Part shown: positions 17,538 to 26,963 of the stretch, in pieces
How the letters are laid out: each line of letters begins with the position of its first letter
Position numbering within the stretch: the first letter of the stretch is position 1
Source of the DNA: RPQJ01 sp963793005
GTDB lineage: Bacteria; Pseudomonadota; Gammaproteobacteria; Steroidobacterales; Steroidobacteraceae
Direction of reading: 5' to 3'
DNA length: 64,000 bases
NCBI GenBank assembly: GCA_963793005.1
Contig: CAWBYP010000004.1
Location: 372,001-436,000 of the forward strand
Made by a program: the position numbers and the translations under genes
Notes under the pieces: generated by a model
Told to the model about the DNA's origin: nothing
The model's input: the letters and a program-made list of their open reading frames with translations, nothing else
Databases searched by the model: none

Positions 17538-19058
17538 TTACTGTACGGGTTCGATCTCGCCGGGCCGCCAGGTCTTGTCGATCCACGGCTGCAGCGGACC
17601 GTACATGCGCAGGATGGTGAACCAGCTCTTGCCTGGCACCGTCTGCAGCCAGTTGCCTTCATTGCCTGCCGGTGCCTTCGGCGCAAAGTAGACGTCGTAC
17701 GAACCGTCGGCGTTCTTCTTCATGCCTTCGGTCTGGCTGCCGACCGTCGGGAACTTCTGGCTGGTCTGCAGCTGCGAGCGCGTTTGCGTGTCGTAAATCG
17801 TTACGGCCCAGAAGTCTTTCACCGGCACGTTCGGCGGCAAATGCAGCTTGTAGGTTTTCGCACCGTCGAAAGCCTGCTGGTTGGCATCGAGAACCGCCAG
17901 GGCATAGTCCGAGCCCTCGCCGGCGCGGCTTGCGGCCATGGCCGGGGTTACACCGCCGGCATTGAAGTAGTACAGCACGCGCGCGTCCAGGCCCATCGTG
18001 CCGTCGGATTCGAAGCTGGTGTTCTTGTTGGCGAAGGCCGTGGACCAGACGCTCTTGGGGTCGTCAGGATAGATCTTCACGCCGGCAATGCGCGGGTGAT
18101 AGGTGATGGCCCGTGACGTGGCGTTGCCGAGCGTAGCGGCCTCCGTCAGCAACTTCTTCATCCGCGCATCGGGCTTGAACGGCTGGCCCTTGACGATGCC
18201 GATGGCGGCGATCGCACCACGTACCTCGGGGCTGATGGCGTCGATGGGTTCGTCCTGGACGACGGCGTTGAGGCGGTCGAAATAGCTGAAGTCGCTGGGG
18301 AAGACCGTGTTGAAAGCCTTGCCGGACATGTTGACGAACTCGGTCGGCGCCGGCTTTGCCGCGTCCTTCAGCGGATAGACCCTCAGCTTCGAGGTGATGT
18401 TCTCTACTGCAGGCTTCAGGCCGTCCTTGATCGAACCACGCAGGAACAGGAAGTTCTTGTTCGTCGACGGCTTCAGCAGGAAATACCCTTCGGGGATCGC
18501 TCCGGTGTAACCCGGCGGCAGCACCAGGTACTTGCCACCCTGGCCCTTGTCCGGCCCGGTGACGCCCATGTTGCCGACGAAGCGCTGCCAGCCATCGTCG
18601 AGAAAGCCGAGCATGCCGGGCGGGATCTCGATCACGGTCGCGCCATCGTTGGCGAGATCGGTGCAGGAGTAGGCGTACAGGGTCGAGGTGTTGGCGGTGA
18701 CCACCAGGGTCTGCGAATCCAGCAACTGTGCGAACAGGGCGATCCTGTTCGCGCCCTTGGCCCCGGCGTCGGCCAGGCCCGTGCACACGCTGTGTATCGA
18801 CACCGCGCCGACATTGTCGAGAAACGCCACCGTGCCACGCATGCGGTCGAGGTTGTCATACACCTTCTCGACGGTCGCCTTGGCCGGCACGCCGTCGAAG
18901 AAATCGAGCTGTCCGATCGGCGTCGCGACCTTGTTCGGTATCGAGATCGACTCCAGGGTTTGCGGAGAAACCTGCGCAGACGCAGAGCCGCCTGCGGCGA
19001 TGGCCAGCGCGCCGAGGACGGCAATGGCCAAGCGCGGCTGTGTGCATGAGTAATTCAT
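17538..19058 (-). CDS. Exported DUF1254/DUF1214 protein, copy A
   Basis: This 506-residue protein has a signal peptide (cleavage near GGSASAQVS), an N-terminal DUF1254 domain and a C-terminal DUF1214 domain (LPPNVPVKDFWAVTIYDTQTRS, then WLQTVPGKSWFTILRMYGPL). The function of these domains is unknown. It is the last of three tandem paralogues; residues match copy B closely over the whole length. A hairpin between copies A and B suggests partly separate transcripts. Confidence 0.88.
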   Translation of the reverse strand: MNYSCTQPRLAIAVLGALAIAAGGSASAQVSPQTLESISIPNKVATPIGQLDFFDGVPAKATVEKVYDNLDRMRGTVAFLDNVGAVSIHSVCTGLADAGAKGANRIALFAQLLDSQTLVVTANTSTLYAYSCTDLANDGATVIEIPPGMLGFLDDGWQRFVGNMGVTGPDKGQGGKYLVLPPGYTGAIPEGYFLLKPSTNKNFLFLRGSIKDGLKPAVENITSKLRVYPLKDAAKPAPTEFVNMSGKAFNTVFPSDFSYFDRLNAVVQDEPIDAISPEVRGAIAAIGIVKGQPFKPDARMKKLLTEAATLGNATSRAITYHPRIAGVKIYPDDPKSVWSTAFANKNTSFESDGTMGLDARVLYYFNAGGVTPAMAASRAGEGSDYALAVLDANQQAFDGAKTYKLHLPPNVPVKDFWAVTIYDTQTRSQLQTSQKFPTVGSQTEGMKKNADGSYDVYFAPKAPAGNEGNWLQTVPGKSWFTILRMYGPLQPWIDKTWRPGEIEPVQ

Positions 19059-19110
19059 TGATTTAGCTTCCTTGGAGGACTGTTGCTGTCAGTTCAAGCT
19101 CGCGGGTGGG

Positions 19111-19151
19111 CCTGGCAGCCGGCCCACGGGGGGCCGGGGCCGGCTGCCAGG
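19111..19151 (-). terminator. Strong hairpin after DUF1254 copy B
   Basis: Perfect 15-bp arms CCTGGCAGCCGGCCC (19111-19125) and their complement (19137-19151) enclose an 11-base loop, 19 bases past the copy B stop. No T-run follows on the minus strand, so it may attenuate rather than fully stop transcription into copy A. Confidence 0.6.
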
Positions 19152-19169
19152 TCCGCAGTCAAAGCCCGG

Positions 19170-20684
19170 TCACTTCACGAGTTCGATCTCGCCCGGCCGC
19201 CAGGTCTTGTTGATCCACGGCTCCAGCGGGCCGTACATGCGCAGGATCGCAAACCAGCTCTTGCCCGGAATGGTCTGCAACCAGTTGCCCTCTTTTCCTG
19301 ACGGCGCTTTGGCTGAGAAATAGACGTCATAGGAGCCGTCGGCGTTCTTCTGGAATCCCTTGCTTTGACTTCCAACCGAAGGGAACGGCTGGCTGGTCTG
19401 CAGCATCGAGCGGGTCTGCGTATCGTAGATCGTGACCGCCCAGAAGTTGTTCACCGGAACATCGGGCGGCAGGTGCAGTTTGTAGGTCTTCGAGCCATCG
19501 AAGGCCTTCTTCTCGGAATCCCTGAAGGCAATGGCGTAGTCGGAGCCGGCGCCCGGATGCGTGACGGCCATGGCGGGTGTCACACCCGTGTAACCGAAAT
19601 AGAAACTGGTGCGGGCGTCCAGGTTGCGTGCGCCATCGGTTTCGAAAAACACATCCTTGTTGGCGAAGCCCATGACCCAGGAGCTGTCGCTGTCGGGATA
19701 GATGAAATAGCCCTTCTCGCGCGGGCTGTACAGCGCGGCCCGGGCCGTGGCATCGCCGATCGCCGCCGCTTCCGTGAGCAGACGCTTCATCCTCGCGTCA
19801 GGCTTGAACGGCTTGCCTTTGACGATGCCGATTGCCGCCAGGGCACCCCTGGATTCACTGCCCAATGCGTCGATGGGTTCGCGCTGGATGATCTTGTCGA
19901 GCGCCTCGAAATAGCTGAAGTCGCTGGGCGCGACCGTGTTGTAGCTTCTGCCGGTGATGTTCAGGAACTCGGTGGCCGGCGGATTGCCTGCCGACTTGAG
20001 CGGGTACACCTTCAGGTGGTCCTTGACGTTCTTCAGCGCCGGCGCCAGTCCATCGGCAATGGAGCCGCGCATGAAGAACCAGTTGATGTAGGTGGGTGCC
20101 TTGAGTACGAAGTAACCCTTCGGCACCTCGCCCGTATAACCCGGTGGCAGAACGAGATATTTGCCACCCTTGCCCCTGTCCAGGCCGGCCACTCCGAAAT
20201 CACCGACATACCGCATCCATGCATCGTCCAGCATGCCGAGCATGCCGGGTGGCACTTCCACCACGGTCGGCCCGTACGCGTCCAGGTCGAGATGACCAAT
20301 GGAGTACATGGTGGACGTGTTCCCGGTCAGGTACAGCGAGTGCGAGTCGAGCAGCTTCTCCGCAACAGCAATCTGGTTGGGCTGGGTCAAGCCGATGGCC
20401 GCGTTGCCGGCAATGACGCTGTAGACGGACAGCGCGCCGACGTTGTCGAGGAACACTTCGACGCCGCGCATACGGTCGAGGTTGTCATAGAGCGTGTCCA
20501 CGGTGGCGTCGGTCGGTACGCCGTCGAAGAACTCCAGCTTGCCGATGGGCGTCTGGACCTTGTCGGGGGTCGAGATCGACTTCAGGGTTTCAAGCGACAA
20601 CTGGGCCTCGGCCGCCTGCATACCAGACCAGGCCAGCAATACGACCGTCGTCAGTGCCGCCAGTGAACGGGGATTCTGTTTCAT
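19170..20684 (-). CDS. Exported DUF1254/DUF1214 protein, copy B
   Basis: This 504-residue protein starts MKQNPRSLAALTTVVLLAW with a signal peptide ending near AAEAQ. It has the same DUF1254-DUF1214 architecture as copy A, and shared stretches such as LSLETLKSIS/VSPQTLESIS and KTWRPGEIE show a recent tandem duplication. The upstream frame is open for 39 more codons, but that would bury the signal peptide. Likely periplasmic; no catalytic residues can be assigned. Confidence 0.88.
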   Translation of the reverse strand: MKQNPRSLAALTTVVLLAWSGMQAAEAQLSLETLKSISTPDKVQTPIGKLEFFDGVPTDATVDTLYDNLDRMRGVEVFLDNVGALSVYSVIAGNAAIGLTQPNQIAVAEKLLDSHSLYLTGNTSTMYSIGHLDLDAYGPTVVEVPPGMLGMLDDAWMRYVGDFGVAGLDRGKGGKYLVLPPGYTGEVPKGYFVLKAPTYINWFFMRGSIADGLAPALKNVKDHLKVYPLKSAGNPPATEFLNITGRSYNTVAPSDFSYFEALDKIIQREPIDALGSESRGALAAIGIVKGKPFKPDARMKRLLTEAAAIGDATARAALYSPREKGYFIYPDSDSSWVMGFANKDVFFETDGARNLDARTSFYFGYTGVTPAMAVTHPGAGSDYAIAFRDSEKKAFDGSKTYKLHLPPDVPVNNFWAVTIYDTQTRSMLQTSQPFPSVGSQSKGFQKNADGSYDVYFSAKAPSGKEGNWLQTIPGKSWFAILRMYGPLEPWINKTWRPGEIELVK

Positions 20685-20730
20685 GCGAATGCCTTGCGAT
20701 TGAAATTCATGGGGTCGTAGAGGTCGTGCA

Positions 20731-21759
20731 TCAGTTTGTCCGGGGTGTCGGAGGGCCTGGAAACTTCCAGCTGCCATCGAGGATCGCCTTTCCCGGTTCA
20801 TACATGCGGACCGCGTAGTTCCAGCCCTTCATGATCGGCAGGCAATTTTCCGTGGTGGCTGTGCAGCCTCCAAAACGCAGCGTGTAGGATCCGTCGCTGT
20901 TTGGCTTGGCAGTCAGGTTATTCAGGCTGTAAGCATTGAGGTCGTTCTGCTGAAAGTAGCCTTTTTCATTGTAGAGACTGATGGACCAGAAACCGCTGAC
21001 CGGGACGTCCTTGACCGTGAGTTCATATTCGCCGACCGGCAGGTTGGGCTGCACATTCTCGTAGACGGCCGCCTTGTCCGGCAGGCCACCCCAGGCCGAA
21101 GCAGTGCCGATCATGAAATGCACTGGATTGACTTCCTTTCTGGAGCCAAAGGTCTCGGTATACCGCTTCAACCCTTTGGCCAGGTCGAGGATGGGCTGTA
21201 GCGTCGCCTCGTAGCTGGCTTTGTCGTAGGTTGGCAGAACGAATGGCTCGTCAGAGCCTGCAGTGATCTGAATTTGATCCTGAAGTTCATGGGCTGCCGC
21301 CAGGTCTGCCGCATCTTCCGGGTTCGCGAGCGTCCGAATCACCACGCCGACGTATGGAGTATCGAATTTCTCCATCGTCAACTTGTACGAACCACCGCCG
21401 TAGTAGACGTCGTTCACATAGCCATCGTTGTTGATAACCATCAGCGACATGTATCGCTTGCCTGCATCGGGCAGTGTGACGGTTGCACCCTTGGAGATAT
21501 TGACCACGCCCAGGCTGTACAAGGTGTCGCGATTCATTCGAATCACGTTCTGCTTGTCGATCGGCGTGGGTGTCCGGTTGCTGTGAATCCTGTTGGTACC
21601 ACCCGCCAGCTTGACCATTCCGGCGAATTCGAAATCCGTCTGCACCTTGTTGAAGTTGTCTACATTGACGACTGTGGCGGTCTGCGCCGTCGCCATGACG
21701 GAAAAGGCCAGCAGGACAGCCGCGGATGCCGTTGCGACGGCGGAAAGGCGGTATTTCAA
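20731..21759 (-). CDS. Exported short DUF1254-type protein, copy C
   Basis: This 342-residue relative has a signal peptide (VMATAQTATVV). It also has DUF1254 features (FEFAGMVKLAGGTN, NRDTLYSLGVVNIS) and the DUF1214 ending (VPVSGFWSISLYNEKGYF, NYAVRMYEPGKAILDGSW). It is about 160 residues shorter than copies A and B and more divergent. The start is TTG with AGGTG 9 bases upstream. It is promoter-proximal to the divergent AraC regulator and heads the three-gene set. Confidence 0.85.
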   Translation of the reverse strand: MKYRLSAVATASAAVLLAFSVMATAQTATVVNVDNFNKVQTDFEFAGMVKLAGGTNRIHSNRTPTPIDKQNVIRMNRDTLYSLGVVNISKGATVTLPDAGKRYMSLMVINNDGYVNDVYYGGGSYKLTMEKFDTPYVGVVIRTLANPEDAADLAAAHELQDQIQITAGSDEPFVLPTYDKASYEATLQPILDLAKGLKRYTETFGSRKEVNPVHFMIGTASAWGGLPDKAAVYENVQPNLPVGEYELTVKDVPVSGFWSISLYNEKGYFQQNDLNAYSLNNLTAKPNSDGSYTLRFGGCTATTENCLPIMKGWNYAVRMYEPGKAILDGSWKFPGPPTPRTN

Positions 21760-22012
21760 TGCAATTCACCTCGAAGATTGACTAGTTCGACGGACGATGG
21801 AGCCGTGGCGGGAGATCTCGTGCGTTACCAATGTCGGGCTCTACGAAGGGGGCCGGACCGGCCTCTGCCCGGGCGCCGCCTCGCGGGCCCGCGATCACCA
21901 CGAAACCCCGAGTCTAGGTTGGTTGACTCGACGACACTTTGCTATTTGTGACAATGTAGTGCCTCGCCGGTAGTGGCCAGCGCAACGAGGCGCCATCTCC
22001 TGCGGGCTCCGA
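21760..22012. promoter_or_regulatory. Divergent DUF1254/AraC control region
   Basis: This 253-base spacer separates the DUF1254 cluster and the AraC-type regulator. It includes an A+T-richer stretch around 21940-21960. AraC-type regulators normally bind direct repeats in such a region; I could not define the repeats by eye. Confidence 0.4.
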
Positions 22013-23074
22013 GTGCCAGTGACCACACTACCAGCTACGCCGAACTCTCGTACCGATGCACCATCTGTGGTGCCGGGCGGCTACGACCGCGTCGCATCCA
22101 CGCTGGCGCTTGCGCCCTTGCTGCGCGAATTCGGCGTTGACCTGAAGCAGGCGCTGGCGCAGTCGGATCTGCCCGCCGACCTGTTCAAACACCCTGACAA
22201 CCTCATTCCTTTCAGGCAGGCAAGCCGCTTGCTCGGGCTTTGCGTCGACCGCACCGGCTGTGAGCACCTGGGCCTCGTGGTCGGCCGGCACACGCACCTG
22301 GAAGCCCTGGGCATCGTCGCCGACCTCACCAGAGCGGCACCCGATGTCCGCACGGCGCTGCAGCTGCTGTCTCGATTTCTGACCCTGAGCGATGGCGGCG
22401 GCCTTGCGAAGCTCGACGAGCAGGCACGCTTCGCAAGCTACAGCTACGCGCTCTATGAGCCCGGCGTCGAACGCGCCGAAATAATCTACGACATCGTGCT
22501 GGCGTCGATCTGGAACATCCTGCGGGCCTTGTGCGGCAGCGGCTGGTTGCCGCATGAGATCCAGTTCATGCGCCGTCGGCCGCCCGACGTTCGGCCGTAC
22601 CGAAGGTTCCTGCGCGCACCGCTCCGCTTCGATTGCGAGCAGTCGGCCGTGATTTTCGAAAGGGCCTGGCTGGATATGCCACTGCGTAGTGCGGACCCGC
22701 AACGTCTGAAGACGCTGGAAGCAAGGGCACGCTCCATTGAAGCCCGGTCCACCGGCGAGTTGCCGGCGCAGGTAAGACGCGTGCTTCGTCGACAGCTGCT
22801 GAGTGGCGGCACATCGATGCAGCAGGTGGCTACAGAACTGGCAATGCACCGGCGCACGCTGGATCGCAAGTTACGCCCGCACGGTGTCCACTTCCAGGCG
22901 CTGGGCGACGAGGTCCGCTATGACGTGGCACGTCAACTGCTGAGCGATACAGAGATGCCGCTTGTCGCGATAGCTCAGAGCCTGCATTTCGCGGATGCAA
23001 GCGTTTTCACGCGCGCGTTCCGTCGCTGGTCCGGCATGCCACCGTCGCGCTGGCGCGCTGCGTCCCGCAGATAA
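22013..23074 (+). CDS. AraC-family transcriptional regulator
   Basis: This 353-residue protein has an N-terminal arabinose-binding-like ligand domain (residues about 25-210, LAPLLREFGVDLKQALAQSD at its start). Two C-terminal helix-turn-helix motifs follow; the second ends in the AraC signature IAQSLHFADASVFTRAFRRW. The start is GTG; another GTG two codons on is equally possible. It is oriented away from the three DUF1254 genes and probably activates them in response to an unknown, likely hydrophobic, ligand. Confidence 0.9.
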   Translation: MPVTTLPATPNSRTDAPSVVPGGYDRVASTLALAPLLREFGVDLKQALAQSDLPADLFKHPDNLIPFRQASRLLGLCVDRTGCEHLGLVVGRHTHLEALGIVADLTRAAPDVRTALQLLSRFLTLSDGGGLAKLDEQARFASYSYALYEPGVERAEIIYDIVLASIWNILRALCGSGWLPHEIQFMRRRPPDVRPYRRFLRAPLRFDCEQSAVIFERAWLDMPLRSADPQRLKTLEARARSIEARSTGELPAQVRRVLRRQLLSGGTSMQQVATELAMHRRTLDRKLRPHGVHFQALGDEVRYDVARQLLSDTEMPLVAIAQSLHFADASVFTRAFRRWSGMPPSRWRAASRR

Positions 23075-23078
23075 GGAA

Positions 23079-23099
23079 ACCCCGGCGCGAGGCCGGGGT
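23079..23099. terminator. Hairpin between convergent AraC and SGNH genes
   Basis: Perfect 8-bp stem ACCCCGGC/GCCGGGGT with a 5-base loop, 4 bases after the AraC stop. It can fold from either strand, so it likely ends both transcripts. Confidence 0.65.
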
Positions 23100-23158
23100 G
23101 TCCAGTCTTCAGTCCGTCGCCAGGGCGGGAGCGATCGTCCCGGCTCGCGCCGACCGTC

Positions 23159-24064
23159 TTACTTGTGCGAGCGCGACACGCTCGAGTAGGTCGCAGCGAC
23201 AGTCCTTGCGAGCAGCTGCTGGCCCGACAGGCTCGGGTGAACGTCGCAGGTCCACAGCGGAGGCGGCAGTGCAGCGTTCGCGGGAGTAGTGTTGAGCAGA
23301 CCAGCTACACAGGTCTTGCCGCCCACCGGCAACGTCGCATTCTGGAACGCTGCGAAGACGTCCGCCACGACCGCGCCATTGGTCGCCGCAGCGTTGGCGA
23401 GCGTCTGGTTGATCGCGACCGTAAAGCCCGTCTGCACCGGGTCGGTGTAGTCGGTCGAATAGTAATTGGCCACGATGATCACGCCGCGGTATCCGGTCGC
23501 ACGCAGGTTCTGGAGAATCGTGCTCATGTTGGCGTAGACCGTCCCGAGCAGCGTCGGAAGACCCGCCTGGATGCACGCGATGTCGCCGCCGCACGCACTC
23601 TGCAGCAGGAACGCGTCGTTGGCACCAAGCCCGATGGTGACCAGCCGCGTCTGCTTGTGGCTCTTGAGATAGCTGACCGCGTAGTCGAGCTGTGTTGTCG
23701 GATAATTGACGTGCAGCGGGAAATTGGCGCGGTACGGTCGGCAGCCGTTGTCGGGTCCATTTGCATTGATGAAACCAGAGGTGGTCTCACCCGGGCAGGA
23801 CGCATTGGCAACACTGAATCGCAGACCGGCGCCAATATAGTCCGGATAGCCCAGGAAGTTCATCGCATTGCCCCAGGCGTATCCGGCGGCCGTGATGTAT
23901 CCGAACACGACGCTGTCGCCGAGGGCCAGGTATCCGTCGTTGCCCCGGGCGGCCGGCGGGTTGGCAGACGCGGCCGTGGCTGCGGTGACGAGGACCACCG
24001 CGAGGGCCATGCGCCGCAGGCCACCGGCGACCTTCGCGAGCCCGGAAGAATTTCTGATGTTCAT
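23159..24064 (-). CDS. Secreted SGNH/GDSL-family hydrolase
   Basis: This 301-residue protein has a signal peptide (cleavage near AASANPP). The SGNH blocks are present: GDSVVFGY (block I serine), ASCPGETTSG (block II glycine), GLGANDAFLL (block III Asn) and the C-terminal CDVHPS with the catalytic Asp and His. The family hydrolyses esters of lipids or polysaccharides. Four cysteines in the central region may form periplasmic disulfides. The substrate is unknown. Confidence 0.88.
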   Translation of the reverse strand: MNIRNSSGLAKVAGGLRRMALAVVLVTAATAASANPPAARGNDGYLALGDSVVFGYITAAGYAWGNAMNFLGYPDYIGAGLRFSVANASCPGETTSGFINANGPDNGCRPYRANFPLHVNYPTTQLDYAVSYLKSHKQTRLVTIGLGANDAFLLQSACGGDIACIQAGLPTLLGTVYANMSTILQNLRATGYRGVIIVANYYSTDYTDPVQTGFTVAINQTLANAAATNGAVVADVFAAFQNATLPVGGKTCVAGLLNTTPANAALPPPLWTCDVHPSLSGQQLLARTVAATYSSVSRSHK

Positions 24065-24279
24065 TGCTTGAATCCCCTGTAGATCAAATTTGCATTGGCG
24101 ACGACCGCCGACGTGACATCGTTCGCGCGCTGAAAAGCGCGAGTTCCAACATGCGTCGTCGGCTGCTCACGCGTAGCCATCACAGGCTCGAGTGACGCAC
24201 TCGCCGCTGCTACACGTTACTCAGTTTTCGCGCACGTGGCCACCGAAACGCGCGACTTCACATAAGGCAGCGTGTCGGC

Positions 24280-25974
24280 TTACTTTGCGGCGCGACAACG
24301 CGCGATCTGCGCCATCAGCGCCGCGGGCGAAACGGGCCGCCCGAGCAGGTCATTCATCAGCGATTGCGCATCCCGCTCCGACCCGTAGCGGAGCAGCCGC
24401 CCGCCGACCCACTCGTACCAGCCGGGGTTCCCGGTGTCGAAGGGTCCCGCGACCTCGGCAATGCGCTGGCGCATCTCGGCGGTCAGCATCGCGCCAAGAC
24501 CGTAGTTGACCATGTAGCCAGGATCGCTCGCGAGCTGCACACGCATAGCCCACCAGGGAACCTCGGGATGAGGCACGACGTGCAGGTAACGGCTTGTGAT
24601 CTCCGTCCACAGAAGGTTCGGATCGCTGGCCGGATCCCGCAGCATCCGAAGCTCGAACAGCGCCCAGGCAACGTCCAGCATCACGTCACCGAACAGTGCG
24701 CGCAGCGACACTGGCTCGTCTACCGCCCCGCCGAGGTAGAGGTTCTGCCACGCAGGTTCATACACACTCCACGATGGAACGTCGGCGAACGCTTCGGTGA
24801 ACAGCGTGTCCGGCCAGTCCATGTAGGCCGGCCGGTTGCGAATCGCGCTCACGTGCACAGCATGTCCGCTCTCGTGCACCAGCTCATTCAGTGAAAAGAG
24901 CCCGCCGTTAGGATACGTTCCAACCACGCGCGCAGTTGACGCACGCCAGCGGCCGCCGGATTCCCGCCCACGCATCACGAAGTCTGTGTATGCAACTGGC
25001 GACTTCCCCTGCCTCGGCCCCAGGTCGAACATGACATGCAGGCCCACCAGGTCCGCACCCAGGTCGCGGTAGAAGCGTTCGTTGACCCGCCGCAACGAGT
25101 CGGCCGGAATCCTCGATGCGAGTTCCCGGTTGGCCGCGCCGTTCACGTAGCGGTAGTCCCAGGGCTCGACCATGCCCGAGTCGCTGGCCTGCCGCCAGGC
25201 TTCCAGGATGTCCACGAGCCAGCGCTCCACGGCCGCCGTGCCAACGCCGAGTGCACGTGCGGCGGCATCGATCTCCGAGCCGTGCTTCCGCGCGTCGTCC
25301 GCCGCCATCGCGATCATTCGGCGATAGGGGCTCGTATCGGGCCCGCCGTTGCCGTAGAGCGCCCGCCAGAGCGGAAGAAAGGAGTCGAACAGCGCCTTGC
25401 GTCGCGCGGGCTCGTCCACCACGTGCAGCAATTGCAGCGCCGAACCGCGATCGATCGTGCCGCCTTCGAACTCGAGATTGTTGCCGTAATCGACGTAGCA
25501 GGCCACGAGTGCAGCGCGCAATGCGCCGTAGCCAAGACTGCGGTCGCGGGCATCGGCGCACGATGGTCCGGGTGTACCAGAGGTCTCGCCCTCCGTGGCC
25601 AGCGCGACCAGCGACGCCCGCATCGCCGCCATCGCCTGCGTGTCGCCAGGCGGCAGCGCGAGATCCCGCGTTGCCGCGAGGTCTGTGTCGAGCAGGCGGC
25701 GCCTTGAGTCCACCAGCGACTGCCATTCCTGGCGGTCCCGACCGAGGTAGCGCTCGTCGAGGCCGGATTCGACCACTCCCAGCCCACCGTGCGCGTCGAG
25801 GAAGGTGAGGAACGCCTGCTCTGTCGCTACAACCCGCTGCGCAGCCGAAACTGCACCCGCGGCGGAAGCACCTGCCGCCACGTCGTCCGCCGCGGAATCG
25901 TGTGCCCGCAGGCCAGCTGCCGCGGCGACACAGGCCAGCGCGCACAGCATCACAGCCGGCGCCGCAATCCTCAT
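24280..25974 (-). CDS. Exported M3-like zinc metallopeptidase
   Basis: This 564-residue protein has a signal peptide (cleavage near AGLRAHD). The zinc motif is HESGH (residues 367-371), with the third ligand in TEAFAD (Glu394), the M3/oligoendopeptidase arrangement. Overall length and all-helical composition also fit M3-type peptidases. Classical M3 enzymes are cytosolic, so the signal peptide is a notable difference. It likely trims peptides in the periplasm. Confidence 0.75.
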   Translation of the reverse strand: MRIAAPAVMLCALACVAAAAGLRAHDSAADDVAAGASAAGAVSAAQRVVATEQAFLTFLDAHGGLGVVESGLDERYLGRDRQEWQSLVDSRRRLLDTDLAATRDLALPPGDTQAMAAMRASLVALATEGETSGTPGPSCADARDRSLGYGALRAALVACYVDYGNNLEFEGGTIDRGSALQLLHVVDEPARRKALFDSFLPLWRALYGNGGPDTSPYRRMIAMAADDARKHGSEIDAAARALGVGTAAVERWLVDILEAWRQASDSGMVEPWDYRYVNGAANRELASRIPADSLRRVNERFYRDLGADLVGLHVMFDLGPRQGKSPVAYTDFVMRGRESGGRWRASTARVVGTYPNGGLFSLNELVHESGHAVHVSAIRNRPAYMDWPDTLFTEAFADVPSWSVYEPAWQNLYLGGAVDEPVSLRALFGDVMLDVAWALFELRMLRDPASDPNLLWTEITSRYLHVVPHPEVPWWAMRVQLASDPGYMVNYGLGAMLTAEMRQRIAEVAGPFDTGNPGWYEWVGGRLLRYGSERDAQSLMNDLLGRPVSPAALMAQIARCRAAK

Positions 25975-26090
25975 TTCACTTCCTCACCCTGCCGTTTCAA
26001 TCGGTCGCTCCCGGTCGATGATCCAGTAGCATACGCGACTCGTGCGCCGGGCAATTCCGGCGCAGACACTGACTGCCGGGGGAGCCCAAA

Positions 26091-26963
26091 ATGAGCGCAG
26101 ACCGTTCAAGCAAGACCATACTCATCACCGGAGCATCGACCGGCATCGGCCGGGCCTCCGCCCTTGCACTTCTAGAAGCGGGTTACCGGGTCATCGGCTG
26201 CGTGCGCAACCAGGGCGCTGCCGAGGCCTTGCGTGCCCGGTTGCAGGGGGCTTCCTCGGATCGACTGAGCACCCTCGAACTCGACGTGACGAACTCGGCG
26301 CAGATCGCCGCCGCCGTCGCATCCGTGGAGCCGCTCGTAGGTGACAGCGGGCTCTGGGGCCTGTTCAACAATGCCGGCATCGCCGTGGGTGGCCCTCTCG
26401 AGTTCGTACCCGTCGCTGACCTTCGGTGGCAACTCGAGGTGAACGTCGTCGGACAGGTCGCCGTCACACAGGCGTTCCTGCCTTTGCTGCGCAAGGCTCG
26501 CGGCCGGATCCTCACGACGGGATCCATGGCAGGCTACTCGACGATTCCCGGACTCGGTCCTTACTCGATGTCCAAGTACGCAGTCGAGGCGATGAGCGAC
26601 GCGCTGCGTCGTGAACTGCGGCCGTGGGGCATCGAGGTATCACTGCTCGAGCCCGGCGCTATCGCCACCGACATCTGGGACAAGGCAGCAGGTTCGCAGG
26701 ATGAGATTGGCAAGGCCCCGCCTGCCGGCCTGATGGAACTGTACGGCGGGTTGCTGAAGGCGCTCGCTGGGCTTACCGAAAAGGCCGCACGCGATGCGTC
26801 GCCGGTCGAAGTCGTGACACGCGATGTCGTGCACGCGTTCAGCTCGGATCGTCCCCGCACCCGCTACAGCAAGGGCGAAGGCACCGGCGCGCGCAAGGTG
26901 CTCAGGCGCCTGCCCGACCGCTGGGTGGACGCGGCCATCGCGCGCATGTTCCGCTGGGGATGA
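26091..26963 (+). CDS. Short-chain dehydrogenase/reductase
   Basis: This 290-residue SDR has the cofactor motif TGASTGIG (13-20), NNAG (93-96), catalytic Ser145 and Y158xxxK162 (PYSMSK). It has an extended C-terminus beyond the classical 250 residues, similar to retinol-dehydrogenase-like SDRs. GGGGGAG lies just before the ATG. The stop overlaps the DUF418 gene (ATGA), suggesting joint action on a lipid or hydrophobic substrate, which is unknown. Confidence 0.9.
   Translation: MSADRSSKTILITGASTGIGRASALALLEAGYRVIGCVRNQGAAEALRARLQGASSDRLSTLELDVTNSAQIAAAVASVEPLVGDSGLWGLFNNAGIAVGGPLEFVPVADLRWQLEVNVVGQVAVTQAFLPLLRKARGRILTTGSMAGYSTIPGLGPYSMSKYAVEAMSDALRRELRPWGIEVSLLEPGAIATDIWDKAAGSQDEIGKAPPAGLMELYGGLLKALAGLTEKAARDASPVEVVTRDVVHAFSSDRPRTRYSKGEGTGARKVLRRLPDRWVDAAIARMFRWG

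Noticed and set aside
19170..20801. A longer start for DUF1254 copy B
   Set aside because: The extra 39 codons overlap copy C and would bury an otherwise good signal peptide.
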